Origin: Patescibacteria group bacterium
Lineage (GTDB): Bacteria; Patescibacteriota; Kazan-3B-28
Length of the DNA: 22,258 bases
Assembly (NCBI GenBank): GCA_022703745.1
Contig: JAKLDB010000003.1
Location: 1 to 22,258 of the forward strand
Reading direction: 5' to 3'
Below, piece after piece: positions 1 through 6,007 of the stretch; the stretch's first letter is position 1, and every line of letters starts with the position of its first letter. The translations under genes and the position numbers were made by a program. Below the pieces are notes generated by a model. That model did not search any database and was not told where the DNA came from. It worked only from the letters and a program-made list of their open reading frames with translations.

Positions 1-86
1 CCTAAAGTAGGCATGGTGGGATGCTGATGGGCTCTACGAGTCTTGCCCCGTACTTTGCTAATTTTCTTCTTTGGTTGTGCTGACAT
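1..86 (-). CDS. rpmF: Ribosomal protein bL32, N-terminal part (gene runs off the left edge)
   Basis: Reading the minus strand from an ATG at 86 gives 28 residues before the window edge, starting MSAQPKKKISKVRGKTRRAH. A short Met-led segment, then a P-K-K-K cluster and an R-R-A-H motif, is the usual N-terminus of ribosomal protein L32, a small basic protein of the large subunit. The zinc-binding CxxC part expected next would lie outside the window. The gene diverges from rpsP, and its promoter has a -10 box ending 9 bases before the ATG, so the mRNA should have almost no leader. The identification rests on a short stretch, but the pattern is characteristic and the ribosomal-protein neighbour fits. 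Confidence 0.72.
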   Translation of the reverse strand, partial: MSAQPKKKISKVRGKTRRAHQHPTMPTL

Positions 87-95
87 ACAAGGGGC

Positions 96-124
96 ATTAT
101 ATGGGATTTGAAGTGGCTTGACAA
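96..124 (-). promoter_or_regulatory. rpmF promoter (minus strand), overlapping the rpsP promoter
   Basis: On the minus strand, TTGTCA (124-119), a 17-base spacer and a perfect TATAAT (101-96) form a near-consensus housekeeping promoter. The expected start of transcription, near 89, is about 3 bases before the rpmF ATG at 86. Its -35 box shares bases 119-123 with the -35 box of the plus-strand rpsP promoter. Confidence 0.8.
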
Positions 125-146
125 GGGGGGAGGTTACAGCTAGAAT
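118..146 (+). promoter_or_regulatory. rpsP promoter (plus strand)
   Basis: A perfect -35 TTGACA (118-123), a 17-base spacer and TAGAAT (141-146) form a near-consensus sigma-70-type promoter. Transcription would begin near 153. The ATG at 145 lies inside the -10 box and the TTG at 118 is the -35 box itself, so neither can be the translation start. The GGAGG-like stretch at 129-133 is promoter spacer rather than a ribosome binding site. Confidence 0.8.
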
Positions 147-177
147 GCCCTATGTATATCAGATAAGCTGGCATGCT

Positions 178-636
178 TTGTTAGTACTCAGATTAGTCCG
201 CACCGGTCGCAGAAATCAGCCGAAATACCGTCTGGTAGCTGCCGAGCAGGGCGAAAAATTAGATGGCAAGGTGGTCGAGATTCTCGGTCACTATGAGCCT
301 GCGGCTGAAAGTAAGCCGTTTGTTTTCGATAAAGAAAAAGTGCAGGGCTGGCTCTCAAAGGGTGCCATGCCTTCCAATACGGTAGCTAAGCTGTTGAATA
401 GTCAGGGTTTTAGTCTCCCAGTTCATTTACATGCAGAAGCTAAGCCAAAGAAGAAAGCACAGGCCAAACTAGAGGCGGCCAATAAGCCAGTAGAGGTTGC
501 TCCAGTACCAGAACAGGTAGAAGTGGCTTCGGAGGAGACTACGGTAGTTGAGGAAGCGCCAGCAGAAGAAGTAGTGGCTGAAGAAACTCCGGTTGTAGCA
601 GAGGAAGCCAAAGAAGAAGAGAAGAATGAGGAATAA
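178..636 (+). CDS. rpsP: Ribosomal protein bS16 with long acidic C-terminal tail
   Basis: The product is the 30S subunit protein S16. From a TTG at 178 it begins M-LVLRLVRTGRRNQPKYRLV, matching the family N-terminus (M-L-x-I-R-L-x-R-x-G, then Y-R-I-V). The S16 fold covers roughly residues 1-80. The remaining 65-70 residues are low-complexity, first Lys/Ala-rich and then Glu-dense with repeated E-E-A/V-P units; total length is 152 aa against about 80-90 for a typical S16. I chose TTG 178 over the in-frame ATG 145 and TTG 118 because those lie inside the promoter and the extension has no counterpart in the family. No convincing Shine-Dalgarno precedes 178. The stop is a tandem TAA-TAG. The gene is followed 29 bases later by the KH-domain gene, probably in one transcript ending at the 1042-1069 terminator. 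Confidence 0.93.
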   Translation: MLVLRLVRTGRRNQPKYRLVAAEQGEKLDGKVVEILGHYEPAAESKPFVFDKEKVQGWLSKGAMPSNTVAKLLNSQGFSLPVHLHAEAKPKKKAQAKLEAANKPVEVAPVPEQVEVASEETTVVEEAPAEEVVAEETPVVAEEAKEEEKNEE

Positions 637-665
637 TAGTCATATAAGTAAATAGTAGGAAAGCT

Positions 666-1019
666 ATGGAACGCGATCAGGAATTTGTGGAATACGTGGT
701 TAAGGCTATCGTCGACAATCCAGACAAAGTTGTTGTCAATCGGAGTGTTGACGAAATGGGTGTCTTGCTCGAGTTGGGTGTTGACCCAGCAGATATGGGT
801 AAGATTATTGGTAAAGAAGGTCGTACAGCAAAGGCAGTGCGTACACTGCTTAGAGTGCTAGGTGCGCAGAATCATTCTCGGGTGAACTTGAAGATTATGG
901 AGCCAGAGGGTGGTACTGGTGGCAATCGTCACATTGATTTGCCGGAAGATAAGGAAGAAAAGATTGACATGCCAGAGACTACAACCAAAGACGATTTGAA
1001 AGAAATCGCCGAAGAGTAA
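666..1019 (+). CDS. khpA: KhpA-type KH-domain RNA-binding protein
   Basis: A 117-residue protein with one type II KH domain. The RNA-contacting GxxG loop reads G-K-E-G (about residues 49-52), within I-I-G-K-E-G-R-T-A-K-A-V-R, as in the YlqC/KhpA family. KhpA proteins are small RNA chaperones that usually pair with KhpB. The domain ends near residue 80. About 37 further residues are acidic (D-L-P-E-D-K-E-E-K and onward), longer than the usual 75-85 aa family member. The position between rpsP and trmD is the conserved context of this family (rpsP-KH-rimM-trmD in many bacteria); rimM is absent here. An AGGA at 657-660 precedes the ATG at normal spacing. It probably shares the rpsP transcript and is followed by a strong terminator. 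Confidence 0.9.
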   Translation: MERDQEFVEYVVKAIVDNPDKVVVNRSVDEMGVLLELGVDPADMGKIIGKEGRTAKAVRTLLRVLGAQNHSRVNLKIMEPEGGTGGNRHIDLPEDKEEKIDMPETTTKDDLKEIAEE

Positions 1020-1041
1020 TTAAAAATTTTTATTTCAAAAC

Positions 1042-1069
1042 AAGAGCTCCCGAACTCTCGGGGGCTTTT
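1042..1069 (+). terminator. Intrinsic terminator after the rpsP-khpA operon
   Basis: A 9-base-pair hairpin (1045-1053 with 1058-1066, one G-U pair, loop ACTC) is followed by TTTT. An A-run in front makes it look usable on both strands. It separates the rpsP-khpA transcript from trmD. Confidence 0.82.
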
Positions 1070-1077
1070 GGTAAGAT
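1069..1077 (+). promoter_or_regulatory. Extended -10 box just before trmD
   Basis: TGG-TAAGAT fits an extended -10 (TGnTAnnnT) ending 6 bases before the trmD ATG at 1084. No -35 is visible, since that stretch is the terminator hairpin. The AGGAG at 1078-1082 is too close to the ATG to work as a ribosome binding site, so a leaderless mRNA is plausible. Confidence 0.45.
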
Positions 1078-1083
1078 AGGAGT

Positions 1084-1722
1084 ATGAGGTTTACGGTAAT
1101 TACAATTTTTCCGCAGCTTATAGAGGATTATTTCAAAGAAGGGATCTTGTCTCGAGCTTTAAAGAAGAAGCAAATACAGCTCAAGACAATAACACCCAGA
1201 AAGTTTGTGAAAGATAGACACCAGACAGTAGATGATATGCCATATGGTGGAGGAGCAGGGTTGGTGATGAAAATAGAACCTTTGGTTAGAGCAATTAAGT
1301 TTGTTACTAAAATAAAGAGAAAGAGAAGGATCATCTTACTAGATCCCAGGGGGAAGAGATTTACTCAGAAAGAAGTGAAGAGGCTATCTAGCTATGAGGA
1401 GTTAGTGTTTATTTGTGGAAGATATGAAGGAGTAGATGAAAGAATCAGATATTCCATAGATGAGAAGTTGTCTATTGGGGATTTTGTGCTAATGGGTGGG
1501 GAGTTAGGGGCGTTGACGGTAGTGGAAGCGGTCGCAAGATTGCTACCCAATGTTTTGCATCATCCTGATTCTGCTAAATATGAGAGTTTTTCTGAAGGAA
1601 ATAACTTAGAACATCCGCAATACACTAGGCCAGAAGTATTTGAGGGGCATAAGGTTCCGCCGGTCTTGCTTTCAGGAGATCATAAGAAGGTTGAGCAATG
1701 GCGCAAAAAAAATTCAAAATAA
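1084..1722 (+). CDS. trmD: tRNA (guanine-N1-)-methyltransferase
   Basis: TrmD methylates G37 of tRNAs that carry a G at position 36, using S-adenosylmethionine, and so prevents +1 frameshifting. The 212-residue product shows the SPOUT trefoil-knot signatures: I-I-L-L-D-P-R-G (about 83-90), I-C-G-R-Y-E-G-V-D-E-R (110-120), the cofactor loop S-I-G-D-F-V-L-M-G-G-E-L (130-141), and the P-Q-Y-T-R-P-E-V and V-L-L-S-G-D-H motifs near 178-200. It is shorter than the usual 230-250 aa; the missing part is C-terminal. The catalytic Asp of the L-L-D-C-P-H-Y-T-R-P motif in E. coli and Haemophilus enzymes (Asp169) aligns with Glu176 here. The last 25 bases overlap the uvrB start, so the two are likely co-transcribed and perhaps translationally coupled. 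Confidence 0.95.
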   Translation: MRFTVITIFPQLIEDYFKEGILSRALKKKQIQLKTITPRKFVKDRHQTVDDMPYGGGAGLVMKIEPLVRAIKFVTKIKRKRRIILLDPRGKRFTQKEVKRLSSYEELVFICGRYEGVDERIRYSIDEKLSIGDFVLMGGELGALTVVEAVARLLPNVLHHPDSAKYESFSEGNNLEHPQYTRPEVFEGHKVPPVLLSGDHKKVEQWRKKNSK

Positions 1723-3674
1723 TATCGAAGCTAAAGCCGGCCGGAGATCAACCAGAGGCGATTTTGGCGTTGGTTGCGGGATTAAATAAGAAATATCGGG
1801 AGCAGACACTATTAGGGGTGACGGGGTCAGGCAAGACTTTTACAATGGCGAATGTTATCGAGAAGATACAGAAGCCAACTTTAGTTATTGCGCATAACAA
1901 AACTTTGGCAGCGCAGTTAGCTAGTGAGTTCAGAGAATATTTTCCAGATAATGCAGTGCATTATTTTGTTTCATATTACGATTACTACCAACCAGAAGCA
2001 TATATTCCACAGACAGATACCTACATTGCCAAAGATGCGTCTATAAACGATGAAATAGATAGGTTGCGGAATGCGGCAACAGAAGCACTGCTTACGCGTA
2101 AGGATGTGATTATCGTTGCTTCAGTTTCTTGTATATATGGTCTTGGGAATCCAGAAGTGTACCAGAATTTGAGTATTGAGCTGAAGGTGGGCAAAGAATA
2201 CAAGCGAGAGAAGCTTTTGTTGCAGTTAACTAATATTCAATACAGTCGGAACGATATGAATCTTGTTCGCAGTACTTTTCGGGTAAGGGGAGAAGTGGTA
2301 GAGATATTTCCCTCTTATGCAGAGCATGCCTACAGGTTAGAGTTTTTTGGAGATAAGCTTACTCGTATTCGTAAGATGGAGTATCTAACAGGAGAGGTTT
2401 TGGAAGAGCCGAAAGAAGTGGTAATTTTCCCTGCTAAACATTTTGTTACACCACAAGACAGGCTGAAGGGCGCAATTAAGAGTATTCAGGATGAATTGCA
2501 GGAGAGATTGGTAGAACTGAAGGGAAGAGAAAAACTATTGGAAGCACAAAGATTGGAACAGAGAACGAATTATGATATAGAGATGTTGCAGGCGGTTGGG
2601 TATGTGTCGGGAATAGAAAACTATTCTAGATATATGGATGGGAGAGAGGCGGGAAGTCCTCCAGCTACTTTGTTGCATTATTTTCCAGATGATTTTTTGA
2701 TGTTCATAGACGAATCTCATATGACTGTTCCCCAGATTCGGGGGATGTATAACGGAGATAGGGCAAGGAAGGAAGTCTTAGTGGAACATGGGTTTCGTCT
2801 GCCTAGTGCTTTCGATAACCGTCCATTGCGGGAGGATGAGTTCGGGAAGCTAATAAGCCAGGTAATATATGTTTCGGCTACTCCGGGGCATGAGGAATTG
2901 AGCAACAGTAAGCAAATTGTAGAACAGATAGTCCGTCCGACGGGTCTTTTGGACCCAGAAGTAGAGATTCGCCCAATTGACGGACAAATAGACGATCTCA
3001 TGGAAGAAATCCAGAAGAGAGTAGAAAAGAAACAACGGGTTCTAGTTACAACACTGACTAAAAAGATGGCAGAAGATCTGACCACCTTCCTGCAAGAGGC
3101 GGGGACAAAAGTACAGTATTTGCATTCAGATGTGGAGACTCTGGAACGGATAGATATCCTGCGGGATTTGAGGTTGGGCAAATATGATGTGTTAGTCGGC
3201 ATCAACCTTCTTCGTGAAGGGTTAGATCTGCCCGAAGTTTCTTTGGTGGCCATACTAGATGCAGACAAGGAAGGATTCTTGCGTTCAGATACTGCGCTTA
3301 TTCAGACATTCGGTAGGGCGGCCAGGCATTTAGATGGGAGAGTGATTATGTATGCAGATCGGATTACTGGTTCGATGCAAAGAGCGATAGATGAATCGAG
3401 TAGGCGTAGAGAGAAACAGGTTGAGTTCAATGAGAAGAATAAGATTACACCAAAGTCTATTGTCAAAGAGATAAAGACAATTCATAAGCAGGAATATGAG
3501 GATGTTCCTGAGGAGAAGGAGTTAGATAAGTTTAGGAAGCAGGCTAACAGAGAGGAGATAGATGCGATTATCCGTCAGCTAGAAGACGAAATGGATTTGG
3601 CAGCACGCAACTTAGAGTTTGAAAAAGCTGCCCAGATTCGTGATCGGGTGGAGTTTCTGCGTCAGCAAAAATAA
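1698..3674 (+). CDS. uvrB: UvrABC excinuclease subunit B
   Basis: UvrB is the damage-verifying helicase-like subunit of nucleotide excision repair; it is loaded by UvrA and then recruits UvrC. The 658 residues contain the Walker A G-V-T-G-S-G-K-T (40-47), the tyrosine-rich beta-hairpin region Y-Y-D-Y-Y-Q-P-E-A-Y (93-102) that inserts between DNA strands, the DESH Walker B motif (near 335), the helicase motifs F-G-R-A-A-R, and a C-terminal UVR motif (about 622-656) that binds UvrC. The length is normal. The ATG at 1698 lies inside trmD and is preceded by AAGG at a good spacing, which favours coupling. The stop is immediately followed by the stop of the minus-strand gene at 3675, with no terminator between. 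Confidence 0.97.
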   Translation: MAQKKFKIISKLKPAGDQPEAILALVAGLNKKYREQTLLGVTGSGKTFTMANVIEKIQKPTLVIAHNKTLAAQLASEFREYFPDNAVHYFVSYYDYYQPEAYIPQTDTYIAKDASINDEIDRLRNAATEALLTRKDVIIVASVSCIYGLGNPEVYQNLSIELKVGKEYKREKLLLQLTNIQYSRNDMNLVRSTFRVRGEVVEIFPSYAEHAYRLEFFGDKLTRIRKMEYLTGEVLEEPKEVVIFPAKHFVTPQDRLKGAIKSIQDELQERLVELKGREKLLEAQRLEQRTNYDIEMLQAVGYVSGIENYSRYMDGREAGSPPATLLHYFPDDFLMFIDESHMTVPQIRGMYNGDRARKEVLVEHGFRLPSAFDNRPLREDEFGKLISQVIYVSATPGHEELSNSKQIVEQIVRPTGLLDPEVEIRPIDGQIDDLMEEIQKRVEKKQRVLVTTLTKKMAEDLTTFLQEAGTKVQYLHSDVETLERIDILRDLRLGKYDVLVGINLLREGLDLPEVSLVAILDADKEGFLRSDTALIQTFGRAARHLDGRVIMYADRITGSMQRAIDESSRRREKQVEFNEKNKITPKSIVKEIKTIHKQEYEDVPEEKELDKFRKQANREEIDAIIRQLEDEMDLAARNLEFEKAAQIRDRVEFLRQQK

Positions 3675-4700
3675 CTATTTTGCTTTGGTTGTGCGGGAAA
3701 GACCACCCCACTCTTTGAGGATGATGTAAAAAACGGAAGCTACTGGGACGGCCAAGAGGATGCCTAGTACGCCCATGAGTTTGGCGCCGATAAGTAAGAC
3801 GATAATAATGGTGACTGGATGTAAACCAACCGTGCGTTGCATTACTTTTGGTACCAATAACTTATTTTCCAGTTCCTGCACTAAAACGTAGAAGCCAGTT
3901 ACTACCAAGGCCATAGTGGGGCTGATGCTCATGGCAATAAGGATGGCGGGAATAGCAGAAACAATAGGTCCAATAATAGGAATAATCTCCAGTACTCCTG
4001 CCAGTAGGGCAAGAGTTAGGGCATAGGGTACCCCGATAATAACCAACCCAGCATAGACCAATATGCCGACTAGAATACCAAGAAGAATCTGTCCTCTCAA
4101 CCATGCTCCCAGGCCAGCACCTACCTTGTGGGAAATGGTAACAATCTGGTTTTTTTGTTTGAGCGGTAGCAGAGCTACAAAAAACTTTTTGATTCCATTT
4201 TCGTCCAGTAGTAGGTAGAGGTTTAGAACAAATACGGTGAGGACAGCGGTAAAGCCACTAATAAAACCTTTGGTAGTGTTGAAGATGTTGCTGGTGAAGT
4301 TATTCAGAAAGTTAGAAACAGCATTTAGGCTAGATTGGGAATCGTTGATGAGGTGGTTTTCAATACCGAATTCACGGAGGTTGTTGATAAAGTTGTTGAA
4401 ATAGGAAAAGTAGTTTGGCAGTTGGTCAGCTAGTTGACGTAACTGGGTAATGGCAGGAGGAAGGATGAAATATATCAGTGCACCAAAGAAGGCGATAATA
4501 ACCAAATACAGTAACAGGATGGTGAGGATGCGAGGGATTTTTCTTTTTGCCATTCGGTCAATCACAGGAGAGAGAGCGGCAGCAACGATAACAGAGGCGA
4601 AGATGATAGCGATTACATCCCTAATTACAAACAAAAACCAGAGACCGAGTAGGACGGCTAAGATTTTGAATATTGAATTGATAGAGATGTCTAGAGGCAT
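3675..4700 (-). CDS. AI-2E/PerM-family membrane transporter
   Basis: A 341-residue polytopic membrane protein of the AI-2E (UPF0118, PerM) family. Clusters of hydrophobic helices at the N-terminus (about 8-45 and 60-85), a soluble linker (about 90-150), and helices through the C-terminal half surround the family hallmark L-E-I-I-P-I-I-G-P-I-V-S-A-I-P near 235-250. Members export small molecules or act as antiporters; the substrate here cannot be told from sequence. The start ATG at 4700 lies 3 bases after the stop of the upstream minus-strand gene, so the two form an operon read from the promoter at 5239-5244. Its stop abuts that of uvrB, giving a tail-to-tail junction with no spacer and no terminator. 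Confidence 0.88.
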   Translation of the reverse strand: MPLDISINSIFKILAVLLGLWFLFVIRDVIAIIFASVIVAAALSPVIDRMAKRKIPRILTILLLYLVIIAFFGALIYFILPPAITQLRQLADQLPNYFSYFNNFINNLREFGIENHLINDSQSSLNAVSNFLNNFTSNIFNTTKGFISGFTAVLTVFVLNLYLLLDENGIKKFFVALLPLKQKNQIVTISHKVGAGLGAWLRGQILLGILVGILVYAGLVIIGVPYALTLALLAGVLEIIPIIGPIVSAIPAILIAMSISPTMALVVTGFYVLVQELENKLLVPKVMQRTVGLHPVTIIIVLLIGAKLMGVLGILLAVPVASVFYIILKEWGGLSRTTKAK

Positions 4701-4703
4701 GGA

Positions 4704-5231
4704 TTAGATTTTGTTCGGTGGGATCTTCAATGTTTGTATAACGGTATCGTTGATAATGAAGTTTACCACTAGTTCGCTGGATGCAATAAGCTTAGTGCGG
4801 TCGACTATTGCCAGGATTACGGGATAAGATATGACTTGAGTATAGACGGTATCTGGATTGTCTTCGGGAGTAGTTCGATGATAGCGAATGTCTATAGTAT
4901 TACTTTGACGGCGAACAGATAAAAGATTGAGCTGGTAGCCACTACTTAGGTTGGTGATAGTATATCCGAGGGCTACTTGTTTATCCCAGTTTATTGGATT
5001 GTTATCAAGAGGATCACAGATTCGCTCTAACTCTACTTGGCTGGTAAACAGGTGGGCGGTGTTAGGTTCTGTTTTAGAGGGCTTAGCTTGTTCGGTAGTA
5101 ATAGGAGTAAAGGGGAGATTGAATCCTGCTCGGTAGCCACGGTAGTTGGCGACACCCAACATGACGACAGCAATTATCAGTACAATGATAATGCCCCAAA
5201 AGCTGCTGGTAAAAGGCTTGGGTTTACTCAT
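4704..5231 (-). CDS. Membrane-anchored protein with a PrcB-like C-terminal domain
   Basis: A 175-residue protein with a short basic N-terminus, one transmembrane helix (about 11-27) and an outward-facing remainder. After a Thr/Pro-rich linker, residues about 97-148 (S-S-G-Y-Q-L-N-L-L-S-V, then T-Q-V-I-S-Y-P-V-I-L-A-I) resemble the small beta-sandwich domain of PrcB (PrtP/prolyl protease complex) proteins: a glycine-tyrosine strand, then T-Q-x-x-x-Y-P and a hydrophobic strand. I see this by pattern only. The role is unknown; it may assist a surface protease or the adjacent transporter. It is the first gene of a two-gene operon with the AI-2E-family gene. A perfect TATAAT ends 7 bases before the ATG, so the mRNA should be leaderless. 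It diverges from dprA with 12-30 bases between start codons. Confidence 0.8.
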   Translation of the reverse strand: MSKPKPFTSSFWGIIIVLIIAVVMLGVANYRGYRAGFNLPFTPITTEQAKPSKTEPNTAHLFTSQVELERICDPLDNNPINWDKQVALGYTITNLSSGYQLNLLSVRRQSNTIDIRYHRTTPEDNPDTVYTQVISYPVILAIVDRTKLIASSELVVNFIINDTVIQTLKIPPNKI

Positions 5232-5238
5232 CTACATT

Positions 5239-5244
5239 ATTATA
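5239..5244 (-). promoter_or_regulatory. -10 box for the PrcB-like/AI-2E operon
   Basis: A perfect TATAAT on the minus strand ends 7 bases before the ATG at 5231, placing transcription start at or next to the first codon. I see no good -35. It overlaps the 5' end of dprA. Confidence 0.55.
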
Positions 5245-5927
5245 TGTATTCTGAAAAAGATATGGAAGTTGCAACAGACATTCGTCAAATCAGCATCAAC
5301 GATGATGAATATCCGGAAAGTTTGCGGGAGATAGCAGATCCTCCAGCTATTTTATATGTCAGAGGAAGTCTCGATTGGGATCAACAAAAAGAAGTTGTTG
5401 CAGTTGTTGGCACAAGGAAACCCACAAGCTATGGGCTGCAAATTGCTACACAACTAGTCGAGGTAATTGCAAAACAGTGTGTCATAGTGTCGGGGTTAGC
5501 TTATGGTATTGATGCAGCGGTACATAAGGCGGCCTTGCGCAAAGAAGGGGTTACAGTAGCAATTTTAGGTTCTGGTCTAGATGATGCATCTATCTACCCC
5601 AGAGAACACCGAAAACTGGCACAGGAAATTTTGAGAAAAGGGGGAGCGCTTATTTCAGAATACCCGCCCCTTGCAGAGCCTTTGAAGCATCATTTTCCAG
5701 AGAGGAACAGGATTATTGCTGGTCTGAGTCAGAAGATTGTGGTGGTGGAAGCGGGGGAGAGAAGCGGTGCTCTTATTACTGCAAACTTGGGTTTGGATTA
5801 TAATCGCGAGGTATTGGCTGTGCCGGGACCGGTAACTAGTCTAATGTCGATGGGTCCCAATCAGCTTATTGCCGAAGGGGCAAAACCGGTTCTTAGACCT
5901 AGTGATGTAGTGGAAATAGTGGGCTAA
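5244..5927 (+). CDS. dprA: DNA-processing protein DprA (Rossmann core only)
   Basis: DprA/Smf binds incoming single-stranded DNA and loads RecA during natural transformation. The 227-residue product is essentially the DprA Rossmann-like core: V-V-G-T-R-K-P-T-S-Y-G (about 52-62), V-S-G-L-A-Y-G-I-D-A-A-V-H, L-G-S-G-L-D with Y-P-x-x-H, E-Y-P-P, F-P-E-R-N-R-I-I-A-G-L, and G-A-L-I-T-A-N-L-G-L-D. The N-terminal SAM-like and C-terminal winged-helix domains of longer homologues are missing, as in many small genomes. The reading frame is open further upstream, but only across the divergent minus-strand gene, so ATG 5244 or ATG 5262 is the likely start; I cannot separate them. The gene lies upstream of topA, a common arrangement (dprA-topA). 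Confidence 0.93.
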   Translation: MYSEKDMEVATDIRQISINDDEYPESLREIADPPAILYVRGSLDWDQQKEVVAVVGTRKPTSYGLQIATQLVEVIAKQCVIVSGLAYGIDAAVHKAALRKEGVTVAILGSGLDDASIYPREHRKLAQEILRKGGALISEYPPLAEPLKHHFPERNRIIAGLSQKIVVVEAGERSGALITANLGLDYNREVLAVPGPVTSLMSMGPNQLIAEGAKPVLRPSDVVEIVG

Positions 5928-5942
5928 AATATTCAAGTTGAT

Positions 5943-5972
5943 TTGACGGGAGTGGAGTAAATCGTTTATAAC
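5943..5972 (+). promoter_or_regulatory. topA promoter
   Basis: TTGACG (5943-5948), an 18-base spacer and TATAAC (5967-5972) lie between dprA and topA. Transcription would start near 5979, leaving a leader of about 29 bases. topA can therefore be expressed independently of dprA. Confidence 0.65.
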
Positions 5973-6007
5973 TCTCTTGTGCTCGAAGTAAGAATAAGTA
6001 ATAGGGA

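Noticed and set aside
118..177. N-terminal extension of S16 from TTG 118 or ATG 145
   Set aside because: These bases are the -35, spacer and -10 of a near-consensus promoter and would not be transcribed; the extension has no match in the S16 family.
2717..3268. Long open frame (183 codons) antisense to uvrB
   Set aside because: Shadow of a strongly conserved coding region; Ser/Arg-rich composition without a recognisable fold. The similar 198-codon frame antisense to ligA (20107-20703) was rejected for the same reason.
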